From Ophiura sarsii (lineage: Eukaryota; Echinodermata; Ophiuroidea; Amphilepidida; Ophiuridae): a DNA stretch of 64,000 nucleotides. Position 1 is the first letter of the stretch; the number at the start of each line of letters is the position of its first letter. The stretch spans positions 64,823,060 through 64,887,059 of the forward strand of contig CM069447.1 of the NCBI GenBank assembly GCA_035610835.1. The letters are read 5' to 3'. Below are positions 31,342 to 43,609 of the stretch, in pieces. Made by a program: the position numbers and the translations under genes. The notes beneath the pieces are model-generated. The model saw nothing but the letters and a program-made list of their open reading frames with translations. It made no database searches and was not told where the DNA came from.

Positions 31342-32634
31342 ATGGGGAATTCACCTGATGTCCCTGATTACTACCAGGAAGTCTATAATGCGAGTAATAC
31401 CAATACCTCGTACAATGTGAGCGACGCAGACTGGTGGGATATGGTATGCCAGAAACGAGAGGAATATATAGTCAGCATGGTAATATTCTTCGTGTTTATC
31501 TCATTTGGAATAATCGGAAACATTGTTCTTTTGTTCATCATCCTGAACGATCGTCACTTGCGAAATACTCCTAATGTCTTGATAAGCAATTTAGCTTTCG
31601 CTGATTTAGCGTACATACTTGCATCCGGACCGTTACGAATCGAGAATGAACTTCATCCTTGTTGGCTATCAGGTGCCACCCTGTGCGCACTCAGGAATTA
31701 CGCGCCTGTTGTATGTCAGTGCGCATGCGTGTACTCTCTGGTTGCGTTGAGTCGTGAGCGTTATTCCGCAATTGTAAAAGGAATCCATTCTCGTAACCCA
31801 CATCAGATGAAGGTTACTATTTGTTGGGCGCTGCTAACGTGGATTGCAGGTCTGCTTTTCGCGGCTCCAATTCTGTCTCTTTCCGACGTGAGTATGATGT
31901 GCACTTCGGATGAACACGGCAGTCGTGAAGCAAAAATATACGCCGTCTTTAAACTAACGTTCTTGTATATAGTTCCCCTTTGTATAGTATCAATACATTA
32001 CTCAATGATGGCAAAAACACTCATTCAAAGCACGCGTAATTTTAGGGAAAATAGTACCACTTCATTTGCAAGGCAAAGAAAAGCAAGAAAAAGACTCGCT
32101 CACATGTCCATCGCAATATCCATATTTTTCGGTGTGTTCTGGTTACCGGGTAATATATACATGATTCTGAAAAATTTTAAGTCCACTGAAGACTTATTGG
32201 AACTTGGTCAAACAATACATCGGTTTCGACAATCACACTATTATATGTCGCTGGCTAATCCGTGCTTTAATCCGTGGTTGGTATTCGTCTTGAGCACGTC
32301 ACATCGAAGAAGACTGATCCGCTATTTGTGCTGCGCAGGAAATCAGAACCGATTCACCGGATTTCACAGTTTTCGTGACTCTATGACTTTAAGAATGAAT
32401 CTGGGATCGTCGCGAAGGAGAAATTTTTCCGGCGAAAGCGATCGCAGCGAATTTGAACGTACTGGAAGTGTACGTGACACCAAATGCGAACGCAACGAAA
32501 GCGATCGTAATGAAAGCAAAGGCAACGATTTCTTACGCGTAAGAAGGGCGCGCGTTAATCGGAAAAGTAATGGAAGCGCTCGCATTGGTGATAATGTAAG
32601 TGAAGCAGGGGCAAATTCTACAACTTATGTATAA
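31342..32634 (+). CDS. Bombesin/GRP-type (class A rhodopsin-like) neuropeptide GPCR, single exon
   Basis: 430 residues from a well-placed ATG (GAAAGATGG) to TAA, without introns. The N-terminus has glycosylation sites at N16, N21 and N25. TM1 (~44-68) has N60, the 1.50 position. TM2 has NLAFAD with D88. TM3 runs from C115, disulphide partner of C187, to E139-R140-Y141. TM4 has W167 and P176; TM5 has P212 and ends LIQS. TM6 carries FWLP (266-269) in place of CWxP. TM7 is NPWLVF (310-315) in place of NPxxxY. C330-C331 is a palmitoylation site. RNTPNVLISNLAFADL, the P212-LIQS segment and the TM7-CC tail all match the bombesin/GRP/neuromedin-B receptor group. It should sit in the plasma membrane and signal through G proteins. 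The ~100-residue tail is unusually charged with Ser/Arg/Glu repeats. The ligand cannot be read from sequence. Confidence 0.88.
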   Translation: MGNSPDVPDYYQEVYNASNTNTSYNVSDADWWDMVCQKREEYIVSMVIFFVFISFGIIGNIVLLFIILNDRHLRNTPNVLISNLAFADLAYILASGPLRIENELHPCWLSGATLCALRNYAPVVCQCACVYSLVALSRERYSAIVKGIHSRNPHQMKVTICWALLTWIAGLLFAAPILSLSDVSMMCTSDEHGSREAKIYAVFKLTFLYIVPLCIVSIHYSMMAKTLIQSTRNFRENSTTSFARQRKARKRLAHMSIAISIFFGVFWLPGNIYMILKNFKSTEDLLELGQTIHRFRQSHYYMSLANPCFNPWLVFVLSTSHRRRLIRYLCCAGNQNRFTGFHSFRDSMTLRMNLGSSRRRNFSGESDRSEFERTGSVRDTKCERNESDRNESKGNDFLRVRRARVNRKSNGSARIGDNVSEAGANSTTYV

Positions 32635-33885
32635 ACATGTTAACATTTGATGCATCAAACGGACGCAAAGTACAAATAGGGCAAGTACGAGACTAAACAG
32701 ACTATAATTATATGCATCATAATATGATGTGTGAAAAGCGAGTTTGTGAAAATCGCGCTCGTACGCATTAATTACTTTTTCACGCGGAGAGATAAAACGT
32801 ACAGAGTTGTAAAGAGTTTTAACTGACTGTAGGGCCTACTATTGTGTGTACCATATTTCCTGATGTACCTGTTCCCGGATGCGCCAAACTCCTGACCGTA
32901 AACGCGTGAAGTGTGCGACCAAAGGGTTGATCTATAGTTCGCAAAAACACGTATCTAAAGACATTTGTGCCAGCGAAAATATAACAATAACGTGACGAAT
33001 GAACCTCCCAATGTCGGTTTTGTTCGGTCGGTCGAGCGTTAATTGCAAAACTAATATAAAAATAACAACAGTTACCATAATTAAAAAGAGGTCGAGATTT
33101 ATTTGCACTTTAAATGTATTTCCCAAATTACTAATCAAATGGGTCGGTCGGGATTCAGGATTCTTTCTTCGTCGCCTAAGGGTAAACTATCATGTTAACC
33201 TGTGAAATATATTTTATTTAGAACAATCTGATCTACAGGTAAAAATGTAATCGACGGGAAATTTATTAATTTTGGTATTAAAACGATATATTCTGCTGTG
33301 AAATAAGCGATTGCTAAAATGCATAATATCACGCTAGTATGACGACTGTACATATACATGTAGTACACTTGCACACATCATTGTTACTTGTCGGAACAGT
33401 GCACAAACATTAGAAAGAGGAGGATTAACATCATCTATTATGTTATGCATCTGACACAAAAGTATCAGACCAGGTGCTTTTATTTTAGCTAATTCAAAAT
33501 CAATAATATGTGCCGAAAATAGAGATATAAATTAAGCGGGAAAATAATTTCTTCCACGTTAATTGACACCTCATTCATTAAATTGAGTGCACACTTTAAA
33601 GTGTATATGTAACCATACCTAATGAAAAAAGTAGTAGTAAACTGATTGTCCTATGTGGAACCATTGCTTTATGCAGTGGAAATGTGAGTGTGATACTCAA
33701 TACTTCGATTACATCCGATGGAATAAGGGATTTGCTATAACGCCATGTGTATTGAACTCACCACCCAAAAATGGTGGTGGCGTTGTACGAGGGGGTATCA
33801 AAAAGTTCTTGACATCACCCAAAAGTGAAGGAGTCAGACACTTCTTTCGTTATGTGACCTTTCAGACATCTTTAAAAAGGAACTA
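32635..33885. other. Downstream flank of the receptor, no further gene seen
   Basis: Contains the probable 3' UTR, with no strong AATAAA close by. A degraded CpG-rich foldback copy lies at about 32702-32940 (CACGCGGAGAGATAAAAC, ending GATCTATAGTTC), related to 36264-36494. At 33020-33190, GGTCGGTCG-containing sequence with TTTCTTCGTCGCCTA partly resembles 39270-39345. Confidence 0.4.
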
Positions 33886-34917
33886 CAGGGTGTCTCAAAA
33901 AAAACCGTGCACGTGTTTACCCAGCTTATTGACCGTGAACTTATAGAATTTGGTGTAACAATTGTATACATATTGATAGCCATAACGGTTAGCTTTCATA
34001 TTCCGTTTATTTCATCTGATTTGGTTGTGTCAATCTTGAGATATGACCAATTAACTAAAGCCACCTAAAGTCGATTTTGTGCCACTTTACAGTTTGCAAT
34101 GAATAGAAAGGGTTACTCCGGAGATGGGGGTTGTTACCACCGGGGTTACCACCCTCTAACAAAATCCAATCCAAAATGTAGTGTATGCTTATTTGGGTAC
34201 CATGTTATAGCTAGAGGTTCCCGCTATCCATACATACTAAAACAAGTACAAATATCCCACGCATGACGTCACAATGACGTCACCAAACATGGCCGACCTC
34301 AAAATCCCGCCGTATTCGATGGACAGTGAAATATCATAGAAATCTTCGCCAAAAAAGTTCTAAATATCGGAATTTCACCCGGTTTTTTGCTTATAAGTGA
34401 TGGAAATGGTGTTTCTAACATAGGCCCATGCTAAAATATTTCAGGAACATTCAATAAAAATATTTTTCAAAATGGCGATTTCTTTTTTTGTTTGTAAGGT
34501 GGCAACCACCCCCTACTATCGGACTTTGACGGCTTACCCTACCCGCGGGTAAGGTGGCAGCCTCAATTTGTTTTCGTCAAAGTGAGCGCAGGGAATGTAA
34601 AAGCGATCACCTAGACGCCCTAGGTCACTGTTTTTTGCGTTCTAGCGCAATCGGCGGTCACCCTCCCTTAAGAAGACGAGGGTTTTAATGCTTATCTTAA
34701 GCATTCTTTCCGTAAAAGTGGCACAACTTCGATTTTAGGTAGCTTTAGTTAATTGATCATATCTTAGGATTTTTAAAACCAAATTAGATGAAATAAACAG
34801 CATATGAAAGCTAAGTGTTTGGTCTATCAATATGTATACAGTTGTTACACCAAATATTAGAAGTTCATGGTCAATAAGTTGGGTAAACACGTGCACGGTT
34901 TTTTTTGAGACACCCTG
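33886..34917. mobile_element. Mariner-like MITE with very long terminal inverted repeats
   Basis: 1032 bp flanked by TA (33884-33885 and 34918-34919). The ends start CAGGGTGTCTCAAAAAAAAC and stay complementary for about 210 bp, down to GTGCCACTTT, at roughly 85% identity by eye. The first 12 terminal bases match the element at 14162-15215, but the rest differs. The interior includes a sequence shared in inverse orientation with 11660-11800. No transposase frame is present. Confidence 0.9.
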
Positions 34918-34944
34918 TATAATCACAAAAATGCCTAGCATTGG

Positions 34945-35032
34945 TTCAGTTACAGATAGACTTTATGGGATTTTAAATTTATGGAAAATCTGTTTTGTAA
35001 TGGTAAAACTAATAGTCGCGTGGAAAGTCTTA
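34945..35032. mobile_element. Fragment of the CACTTTCCACGYGG MITE family
   Basis: ATCTGTTTTGTAATGGTAAAACTAATAG then TCGCGTGGAAAGTCTTAA matches the right-hand end of the element at 39410-39653. The left end is not recognisable. Confidence 0.6.
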
Positions 35033-36263
35033 AAAGTTAGTGGAAAGGTTTCCCGGAGTTCCTTTAGTATTATACCCTTCCCCTGCAAGTCTTCAATTGG
35101 GACTTTTAAAGAACGACCCATACACTTCCACAGTGAGGAATACAAATGGTAGGGTATTCTAAAGCTTACCCGATTTCCCGGCCAAACCTCGCCTGGTTCG
35201 AATTGTCCTTATCGGATACCCATGGAATCGAGAGGTCTATAACAATCATTATAAGCGTATCTCCACTAATTAACCGGTATTGTCGATTATTGACCTAATA
35301 AGAATTTTCAAATGTATGTATATTGCTCAATCAAACGAATAAACACCCCGCAAGTTTGTTAACACTCGCAATAAAAATCGACTAAGCCATGCAGTGTGAA
35401 CAACCAACCATAAAACGCGTGCGCACATGCGTGACGTGCACGCAGAGCATAACTAGATATGTTCGATTAGATTAGATACAGTTTTCTGCATTACGATTGG
35501 TTCCTGATTACTAATAATGTTTGAACGTAGTATCTATGAATAGCGACTTTCCAAGAGGAAACATAAACATATTAAAGAGTAGGGATTATTTGACAAGAAA
35601 TCTTTTCAAACAAATCTTGTCTCATTCAAATGAAATGTTCTACAATTTTAACTGTGGTGTACTAAATTATATGGCATCAATTATAGACATGGGGAATCAG
35701 CAATGTGCTATGTGACCTATATCGAATGTATAATACAGATTAAAGTTGAACAACTTCCGGATTAAATGACTGTCAACGCATAATTTTCAACTGGTTACCA
35801 TGTCAACCAGAAGTCCTAAGATTTATTTACCTTTTAAAATATGTCCTACTTCGTATTTGTTTCCGAATCTATGTACAACCCAATTCACATTTACACAGTT
35901 TCACACTATATATATAACCGGATATGGAAGTTTAAATAATGTATTAGATCGTTTTTTGTTTGTTTAAATAAGTGCTAGACTAGATTTTGCTTTCTATAAC
36001 AAATAATTTAAAAGGTCAAACGTCATTGGAGACATGGCAAATTGCACATTACAGGACACAGTGCACTTAGAAATAACAATTTTTATGATTTTTATTTTTT
36101 GCACATATCATTGCAAGATGTATTTGTTTGCGATCAATTGAGAGTTATTTTAGCATTTTCAACATGTAATCGTAGTGTGCTTATCTATACAAAACAAGTA
36201 CATATAGCTCGATACGTATAAGCAAATGGCACGTAAGAGTTAAATAACATGGCCGTACTGTAA
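35033..36263. other. Intergenic, no gene seen
   Basis: No supported gene; short frames have no recognisable domains. At 35405-35450, ACGCGTGCGCACATGCGTGACGTGC resembles the CpG-rich core of the foldback family at 36264-36494. Confidence 0.4.
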
Positions 36264-36494
36264 ACTATAGTTTGATCAATTAAAAAAAGGCAAAGCCACC
36301 TTACAGCAGAGAATGAATGCAAAAGGACGTGGGCGCGCATGAAGGCAACAAGTGTGAATCATGCGTGACGCATGCGTGCGACTAAAACCACGTGCGTGGG
36401 CCTTAATCGCGCGAGTCCACTTGGATTATTTTTTCGCGCGGAGACATAAAACCCGCATTATGTCTAGCCAATATGGAACTGATTAAACTATAGT
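36264..36494. mobile_element. CpG-rich foldback MITE, copy A
   Basis: Ends are ACTATAGTTTGATCAATT and the inverse of ACTATAGTTTAATCAGTT (16 of 18 identical). The interior has GCATGAAGGCAACAAGTGTG, CATGCGTGACGCATGCGTGCG-like palindromic runs and TTTTCGCGCGGAGACATAAAAC. The interior matches 53059-53302 in inverse orientation, defining a dispersed family. Confidence 0.82.
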
Positions 36495-37266
36495 ACATAC
36501 ATGTATGGCGCATACGTATAAGTGACACGTAGGTAAGACTAACATAATAGTTTGCACCATCATACGTACAAGCAACCTTTACATTGAACTGAGATTAATG
36601 CAAATATGTCTATATTTAAAAGAATATTTACGTTAACAAAATTGATCACAAACGTGCTTCTTTTGGAATTAACCAAAGTGTCACTTACGACACTACGATG
36701 ATATTTCTATTGATTGGCCGTCGGTTGGATGTCATCCAAGGTTTAACTTCTCTTGAAGTAGGTTTTTCAGCATTGAATACAATTGGGGCTGATATTCGAT
36801 TCATACTGGTGCAATGAAAGAGAGAGTTCTATAACGAAAAGTCATAAACAATCTAGGTCGTAATATATACCAAGCATGCATTAGTAAGTTTCTTAGCCCA
36901 GTATACACATTCACACCGTACCCTGAATACATATATATATATTGAAACTAGGACGCTTGGTTTATTGGCGAACTGTCAATTCTCACACCTCGTAGATTTA
37001 CTTGCTTACGTCGTACATTTTGGAGACAGTTATTTCGTTTTGAAATCAGGGCAACTTATTCGTATTTTCGTAATTTAAAACTAGTTTTACAAAACAAAAA
37101 TCGGGAGGGTATCTGGGGTGACTGCGTTCGGATTCAAATCATATATTGCTCAAACTACTTCCGACATTAACTTAGTGTAATATGCTATTTAAGTGGTGGT
37201 TGATTTAAAAGAAAATCAACACAAAAGGCACGTGCCCGACAATATTGTGGCAAAACTTATTATATA
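36495..37266. other. Intergenic, no gene seen
   Basis: AT-rich with no supported feature. Confidence 0.35.
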
Positions 37267-38538
37267 ATCGGCCGAGTGCACCAAACTAGCGTAACTTAAT
37301 AGGGAGGTAAGCTACCTCCAAAGTAGTTATGCTCTAACTGTAGCGTAACTTACTAACGATGTAATTATTAGAGCATAACTGTAACTTATAGTAACTAGCG
37401 AAGTAAATATCCACATTGTTCAGCATCGTCCCCTCACAAAATTAATTGTCGCATGCGTCAAATGTGTGTACATGTATCAAACAGCAATCATATTGACACG
37501 AATGGTGACCCGTAGAATTATAAAACTGTGTCGTCAGTCGCTACGTCAACCGTTGATTTAAATAACGTGACAAATGCAACACGTCTATAACACGTCGACA
37601 TCTGTGAATATGACGCCATTTTTTGTGTTCGAAAATTTCAAAGTTTATTACCATTCTTTTTTTAAAAATAAGGACCATAATTACATTATACACACATTTT
37701 GTGCGAGAGTAATATACAAAATGGTATAAAATGGCAAACATTTCACGATCAAAATCCGTTCGTTTTAAATAAATGGATCAATGGTTAATTTATAAAACTA
37801 TCACAATTTTAGCGTCAAATCTCTGTGGCGAGCTACTCTGATCCTGGCTTTTGTAACTGTAAATCATGGGTTCGATTCCCGTAATTCCCAATTTTTTTCT
37901 CTATTTATTTTTTCTTCAAAAACTGATTTTAATGACTTTAGTGACTTTAGTGACTTTAATGAAATTATCTATATCAATTTATATGAACTACAGTATGGTA
38001 TTGACATTAATCAATCGAATTATTAAATATTCATTCAATAGGCATATTTGTTTATGAATTTGTTTATTTATTTGATTTCATGTTATCTAATTTATTAATT
38101 TATTAATTAATTTAAAAAATAATTATTGGTTGATTGATTGATGATTGGATGCTTGGTTGTTTGAACTAATTTTTACAACTGTGTATGCATGATTGTGGAT
38201 AGTTTTAAAATATTTTATAATAAATTGGTCTTAAAAGTATCATTGAGTATAATTATTATACACCATTTGATAATTAATTGCATGATAAATCTCCCACTGA
38301 TCATATCTATGTAATCGTCCATCGGGCAAATAAGAAATTGCCGTTTAGCATACATTGTTACGCTCCAACTTACTCTTGGGTCCGGTGAGGTATAAGATTT
38401 AGCGTAAATTACCCGCCAGTTATATACTAGCCTGGTAGCTTAACCCGGTTTGGTGCTCTTAACATTTTGGGTTACGCCTCAGTTACTAGCGAGGTAGCGC
38501 TATTCTTCAGCTACCACCCATTGGTGCACTCGGCCGAT
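37267..38538. mobile_element. Candidate DNA transposon with 18-bp perfect terminal inverted repeats
   Basis: ATCGGCCGAGTGCACCAA (37267-37284) is perfectly inverted at 38521-38538. Subterminal zones on both sides carry repeated GCGTAAC, GTAGCG, TACCTC and TAACT(A/G)GCG motifs, as expected for transposase-binding subterminal repeats. The 1.27-kb interior is AT-rich and non-coding. Flanking AT dinucleotides could be a 2-bp target duplication. Superfamily unassigned. Confidence 0.75.
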
Positions 38539-39409
38539 GGTGATGTTAAAAAAACAAACATTGAATTTCTAAGCTTAAAATTTGTATTTCGTCTTTATCT
38601 CACGAACTATATCATATTGATGATTCTATGTCAAACGGTAAATGTATCCGATTGAAACTCGATAAAAGCTGGCTCTATATCCGACATTTAAAATTATGAA
38701 TAAATACTAATAAATACTAATAACTAAATATGTCTTGCTGAAAGAAGTGTAGGCCTATGCGTTTTGTTCCGTTTTTAGACTACAAGACACGGCATTGAAT
38801 GTTCTAGACTTTGAACATGGCTCATATTAAACTCGTATGAGGTTTTATATATGTGTATGGTTAATAAATTACGGCTTTGTTTATAAATTTAAAAGCGAAC
38901 TGGCAATATAAAAGTTATTTAAAATGATGACAGAAGGCCTACTGGTTGTAATTCACCCGATAATTCATGACTATGAAATTTCATATCTTCAATACTTTGA
39001 ATGTACGGATTGACCGACTAGTCAATCGGGAAAAGATGCGAAGATGGTAGTGTGCATGGTAAATGATTTCACGAGGTGAAAACACCCCTTTTCTACAGGC
39101 CCAATCGACCCATTTATTTCGATTGTTCAACTTTTTACAAAATCGTTTCGCGAAAATAATCGAATGGAATATAATTATTTGTATTTAAAAAAAAATCGGG
39201 TATTCTTTTCCAATCATTAATTAAATTCACGATTACATTGAAGAAAACAACACACACCAAAAACACAAAGCAATAAACCCACCAAAATGTCCGACCGACC
39301 AACCCTACCCATTTTCCTGGTTTTTCGTCGCCTAGTGGAGTAATTTAACTCAAATGACTCTTCTTTTAAAAAAAATAGAGTCTGCATGATCTGTATATAT
39401 CCTTTTTAA
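38539..39409. other. Intergenic, no gene seen
   Basis: No gene. 39100-39345 contains CCCAATCGACCCATTTATTTCG and TGTCCGACCGACCAACCC with TTTTTCGTCGCCTAG, partly shared with 33000-33190. Confidence 0.35.
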
Positions 39410-39653
39410 TACTTTTCACGCGGCAGGCGTCTGCAGACGACATTTAAAAGTTCACAAATTGTTTCAAAAAATGTCAAACTTAATGAAATGAATTACCAGA
39501 TTTTGGAGTCACCATGAAAATTGCATTGGAATAAGTATAAATATGCATAGTATTGGACTGGTTCAGTAGATATTGAGATAATACTATGAGATTTGAGACA
39601 GATTTCTGAAAATCCGTTTTGTAATGGTAAAACTAATAGCCACGTGGAAAGTG
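39410..39653. mobile_element. TTAA-class MITE (CACTTTCCACGYGG family), diverged copy
   Basis: The left end TTAA-TACTTTTCACGCGG and right end CCACGTGGAAAGTG are inverted. TTAA precedes the left end; the right TTAA has decayed to TTTT. It belongs to the family of the intact copy at 45513-45698. Confidence 0.75.
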
Positions 39654-41890
39654 TTTTCAGGGGCCTGATACTAATCTTGCGGATTTAACCCGTTCGCGAG
39701 TGGAGCGCACTCATATAATATGGCGCTAAAGTTTAAATATCGGTGTTTTTTGTCATTTACTTTAGGCATCGACTTAATTGTAGATTAAACGGAATTGCTG
39801 GAAATATTCAAAACAATTGGGCGGTTTCGAATATTATGATATACCTTACCTAAAATATGAGTAATTCACGTTTCATTGTATTTGTTATACATTTGAAATC
39901 AATTTGGTCTCTTTCTATTGAATGTCGTTGTTTGTTTCTGGCGTACTTGATGCAAGCCTGTATACATTCCTTGCAATTCAAAACGTTAACAGCTTGGAGG
40001 ATGCCTCGACCATCAGTAACTTTCTTTGTTTGTCAAAATACCTCTGATGAACATGCAATATGGCATGGTTTTTGTTTTTGTAACAGCACCAAGTAAAACA
40101 CTTGTGTGCTTTTATATGCATACACCTATTGGGAGGCAGCCATGACGCGCGAATAAGCTGATTCCGGTCATACAAAGTGAGAATTTTTTTTTGTTTAGAA
40201 CAAATTACGTGGGGAAAAGTGGATGGCGACAAAAAGAGGGGTCCGTTTACCCGTACAGCAGGCTTTCTTTTTATCGTTGCCTTACGAGAAATTGTTAATT
40301 CACCTAATGGCCATGATTTTTTCATAGGCTGTGGGAGTTAGAAATGTTACGTGGTTGTGCCTTTTGGTATGTCCTCTCTTTCTAAGGAGTTTTTCAACAT
40401 TATTTGTTTCTATTTTTATCATAAATCAATCCAAAAACCGAAACATTGTAAACGGCGTTAACACGGTGTCAAACCATGTAATTATATTTACAAACGAGAA
40501 AAAAACACTCAGAAAATAAGTTGTCGGAGCAGACCCCAACAGTTCAATTCAATGAACTCAAACCATGATTTTTAGGTGATAAAGAATGGTATCGTTCTGC
40601 AACCTGGATGATTTTTACGATTTATGGTCAAAAGTGCAAATCAGCAAGAAAATCAGATTCCCCTAATAAATCAAAGGATTGACTATTTCATTGACAACCT
40701 TGGATTGTCAGCCGAAATGTCAGAGCCGACTGTAAAATTAGGGACAAATCTTGTCGGCCTGATATTCAATTGAAACGATTTATTTTTATCCATCTTTATA
40801 AATCAAAAGTAAAATTGAGTAGTCTTTTCTGAGTATATATTTAGTTGAAACGATTGCTTTATTGATTACTTAATGCAAAAGTAGGGACAAATACCTTTTA
40901 GATGAAAACAGAGGGAATATACTGTAATAATTTTAAAATCCCACGACAGTCATGGGCAATTGCAATCATGACATGTGGCAATACAATAGGGAATAAGCCT
41001 ATTAAAGAGTAGGAGTGAATTAAAAATACAAGAAGTCAAATTTCAATTCGGAAGATTTATTACCAACTCCAGCTGTTGGCCTTTTAATGGCTAATATATG
41101 CGAGTGGTTTGATCTAAAATGCCAGATGAATGAATAATGAAATACCCTATCATTATAAGGTAAATTAGCTTAATGGATTGTGAAACGCTGATATACCAAT
41201 AAAGAACTGTTTCGATAATCATAAAACATCGTGCTCCATTAATTGAGTTCAATAAAAGCTGTTCGAAAATCGAAATACAGTTTTCAAATATTAATTTACC
41301 AGGTTCATAACTCTAAATATTTAGTTTTTTTCTGCTTAGAAATATCAGATTAAAAAAATTATGGATTAATTTCTCTTTAATATTAGAATATTGGTACACA
41401 ATGAAGAACAACGTACTTAAACTTGTTTCGCACTTCGGTTTTGGCACATGAAGAAAAGTGTGATATGTCATTGTATGGGCCGCATAGTTGAATTATGGCA
41501 ACTCCTATCCTTACCTTATTATTGATCGATTAGTTGTCCATATCATTTACACAATCTGCATAATGCTACACCGGGGCTTACTTTGTTTAATACATAGTTT
41601 GGTTAATATTCAATTAATTGCCACGTGCAGTATCTCAAATTAAAGAAAATGATTTTTTTTTCATTTGTATGATTTGATATTTTACATATACATGAAGGCT
41701 ATAGTTTTGGACTTCCGAGTATATTTTGTACCTGTTACGTTTGCGAGGTGACTTTCAAATCCGTGTTTGTAGAAGACTCGTATGCATCCGATGGCGATAC
41801 AATACTACCATTTTTAAACAAGCTTTTGAATGATTCCTAATTTTGAAAATTGAAGGAATAGCTTAAAAAATAGGAGATAAAGAAGTTGTG
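39654..41890. other. Intergenic with one foldback remnant, no gene seen
   Basis: At about 40550-40700, AACCATGATTTTTAGGTGAT, TCTGCAACCTGG and AAATCAGCAAGAAAATCAG match the right half of the TTAA-class foldback at 49488-49865. Otherwise no coding or repeat structure was identified. Confidence 0.45.
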
Positions 41891-41891
41891 T

Positions 41892-42375
41892 TTTCTTCTT
41901 CTTCTTCTTCTTCTTCTTCTTCTTCTTCTTCTTCTTCTTCTTCTTTTTCTTTTTCTTTTTCTTTTTCTTTTTCTTTTTCTTTTTCTTTTTCTTTTTCTTT
42001 TTCTTTTTCTTTTTCTTTTTCTTTTTCTTTTTCTTCTTCTTTTTCTTCTTCTTTTTCTTCTTCTTTTTCTTCTTCTTTTTCTTCTTCTTTTTCTTCTTCT
42101 TTTTCTTCTTCTTTTTCTTCTTCTTTTTCTTCTTCTTTTTCTTCTTCTTTTTCTTCTTCTTTTTCTTCTTCTTTTTCTTCTTCTTTTTCTTCTTCTTTTT
42201 CTTCTTCTTTTTCTTCTTCTTTTTCTTCTTCTTTTTCTTCTTCTTTTTCTTCTTCTTTTTCTTCTTCTTTTTCTTCTTCTTTTTCTTCTTCTTTTTCTTC
42301 TTCTTTTTCTTCTTCTTTTTCTTCTTCTTCTTCTTCTTCTTCTTCTTCTTCTTCTTCTTCTTCTTCTTCTTCTTT
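41892..42375 (+). repeat. 484-bp polypyrimidine tract with ordered sub-arrays
   Basis: It is made of (TTC)~18, then (TTTTTC)~15, then about 24 units of the 12-mer TTCTTCTTTTTC, then (TTC)~17. It is uninterrupted by any purine. Long Glu/Lys, Leu/Phe and Ser/Phe frames across it are artefacts. Such homopurine/homopyrimidine mirror tracts can form triplex DNA. Confidence 0.97.
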
Positions 42376-43609
42376 ATTATTTGAAGATCTCTTTTTCAAA
42401 AACTTGTTGGGTCCAATTTTGTCGAAATGCTGTTTGCTTTCCATTGCTATTGTTCGTAATCTGAGGTCTGCAATACTGAAAACCCCACGTGTCTGGCACC
42501 ACTAATTTATGAAGTTGTGACATTTTCAACGATTCTTTTCTTGTTATTGTACAGTTTGTCAAGATAATATTTAGATATTTTCTCGAACTGGCCAAAATGG
42601 ATTGAAGAGGTTTTTTTAAAAACAAAATTATACAAGAGGTTCATTTTCATGCTATTCATTCTATTTCTCAAAATAGCATTACCGAAAAATGTACCTGGAC
42701 ATGAAGACACGATTTGTGACAGTTTAGGCTGTATCATTCAATCAATACACAACACATGGAAGACATTACCTTAATATCCTCCACAGGGAGTGTCAATTTC
42801 AAATAAGGTTACCTGCATGGGTGACTCCATTTGAAATAAGCACTCCCGGTGTGGAAGATAAAGGTTATGTCTACTATAGGGAGTTTATCTATTTCATCTG
42901 GAATATCGCGTTATCACATAGCGAATCATACGAATCGGAAGGCCGTGTCGTGCGATAAAGAATATAATTCGGACCTCTCAGTTAACATGACCTGTTCACT
43001 GATACGTTAACAATCTATGTCAATGTTCGCTTTATGGTTTCAGCAACTAAAAGTTGAAAATTACCTGGAGAACACGGTTTATCCATTAATTTAGTATTAA
43101 TCAACATAATTATGCACATACAGTTGAATGAAGCACAATACGAACCCAATTCATTCATATTGCCATGTTTATAAATTAGTCACAAGAGATAGGGTGTGAA
43201 TGATTGATCCGAGGTAGGGATACCCTCTCTTTCCACTCAAATATTGCTGTGTGTTAAAATGAAGTGTTAGTTTCCTAGATTAACTGGTTTTCAGCGTTAA
43301 AGCTGATTAATAGAGATGGGAGTGTTACGTTAAAGAAAACGCTGTATTTCCATTGTGATAGATGAGTAAAATGTAAGTGTGAGACTTCTAAATCTATCAA
43401 CATCATTCCGTATACGATTTGGTGTATGGGTGAATATTTCTCTTAATTTAGTGCACACGTTGAGAAGTCGCTCTGGAATATATATTTATACACAGAGAGA
43501 TATTACATACAAAATGCGGCGTCATTCTTTGATTAGTCCAAGGAAATGAAATAATCAGTAAAAATCCAACATTTAGTCCCAAAATATGGTCTCACAAGAA
43601 GCTCAGAGT
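42376..43609. other. Intergenic, no gene seen
   Basis: No supported gene. 42775-42860 has partly complementary ACAGGGAGTGTCAATTTCAAAT and ATTTGAAATAAGCACTCCCGG, a possible decayed short foldback. Confidence 0.4.

Noticed and set aside
37817..37890. Sequence with a good T-arm (ATGGG TTCGATT CCCGT), a possible tRNA
   Set aside because: No acceptor stem, D arm or anticodon stem can be formed in the upstream bases. At most a tRNA-derived scrap.
41863..42505. Long frames encoding Glu/Lys, Leu/Phe or Ser/Phe repeats
   Set aside because: Entirely explained by the polypyrimidine microsatellite; open in several frames on both strands.
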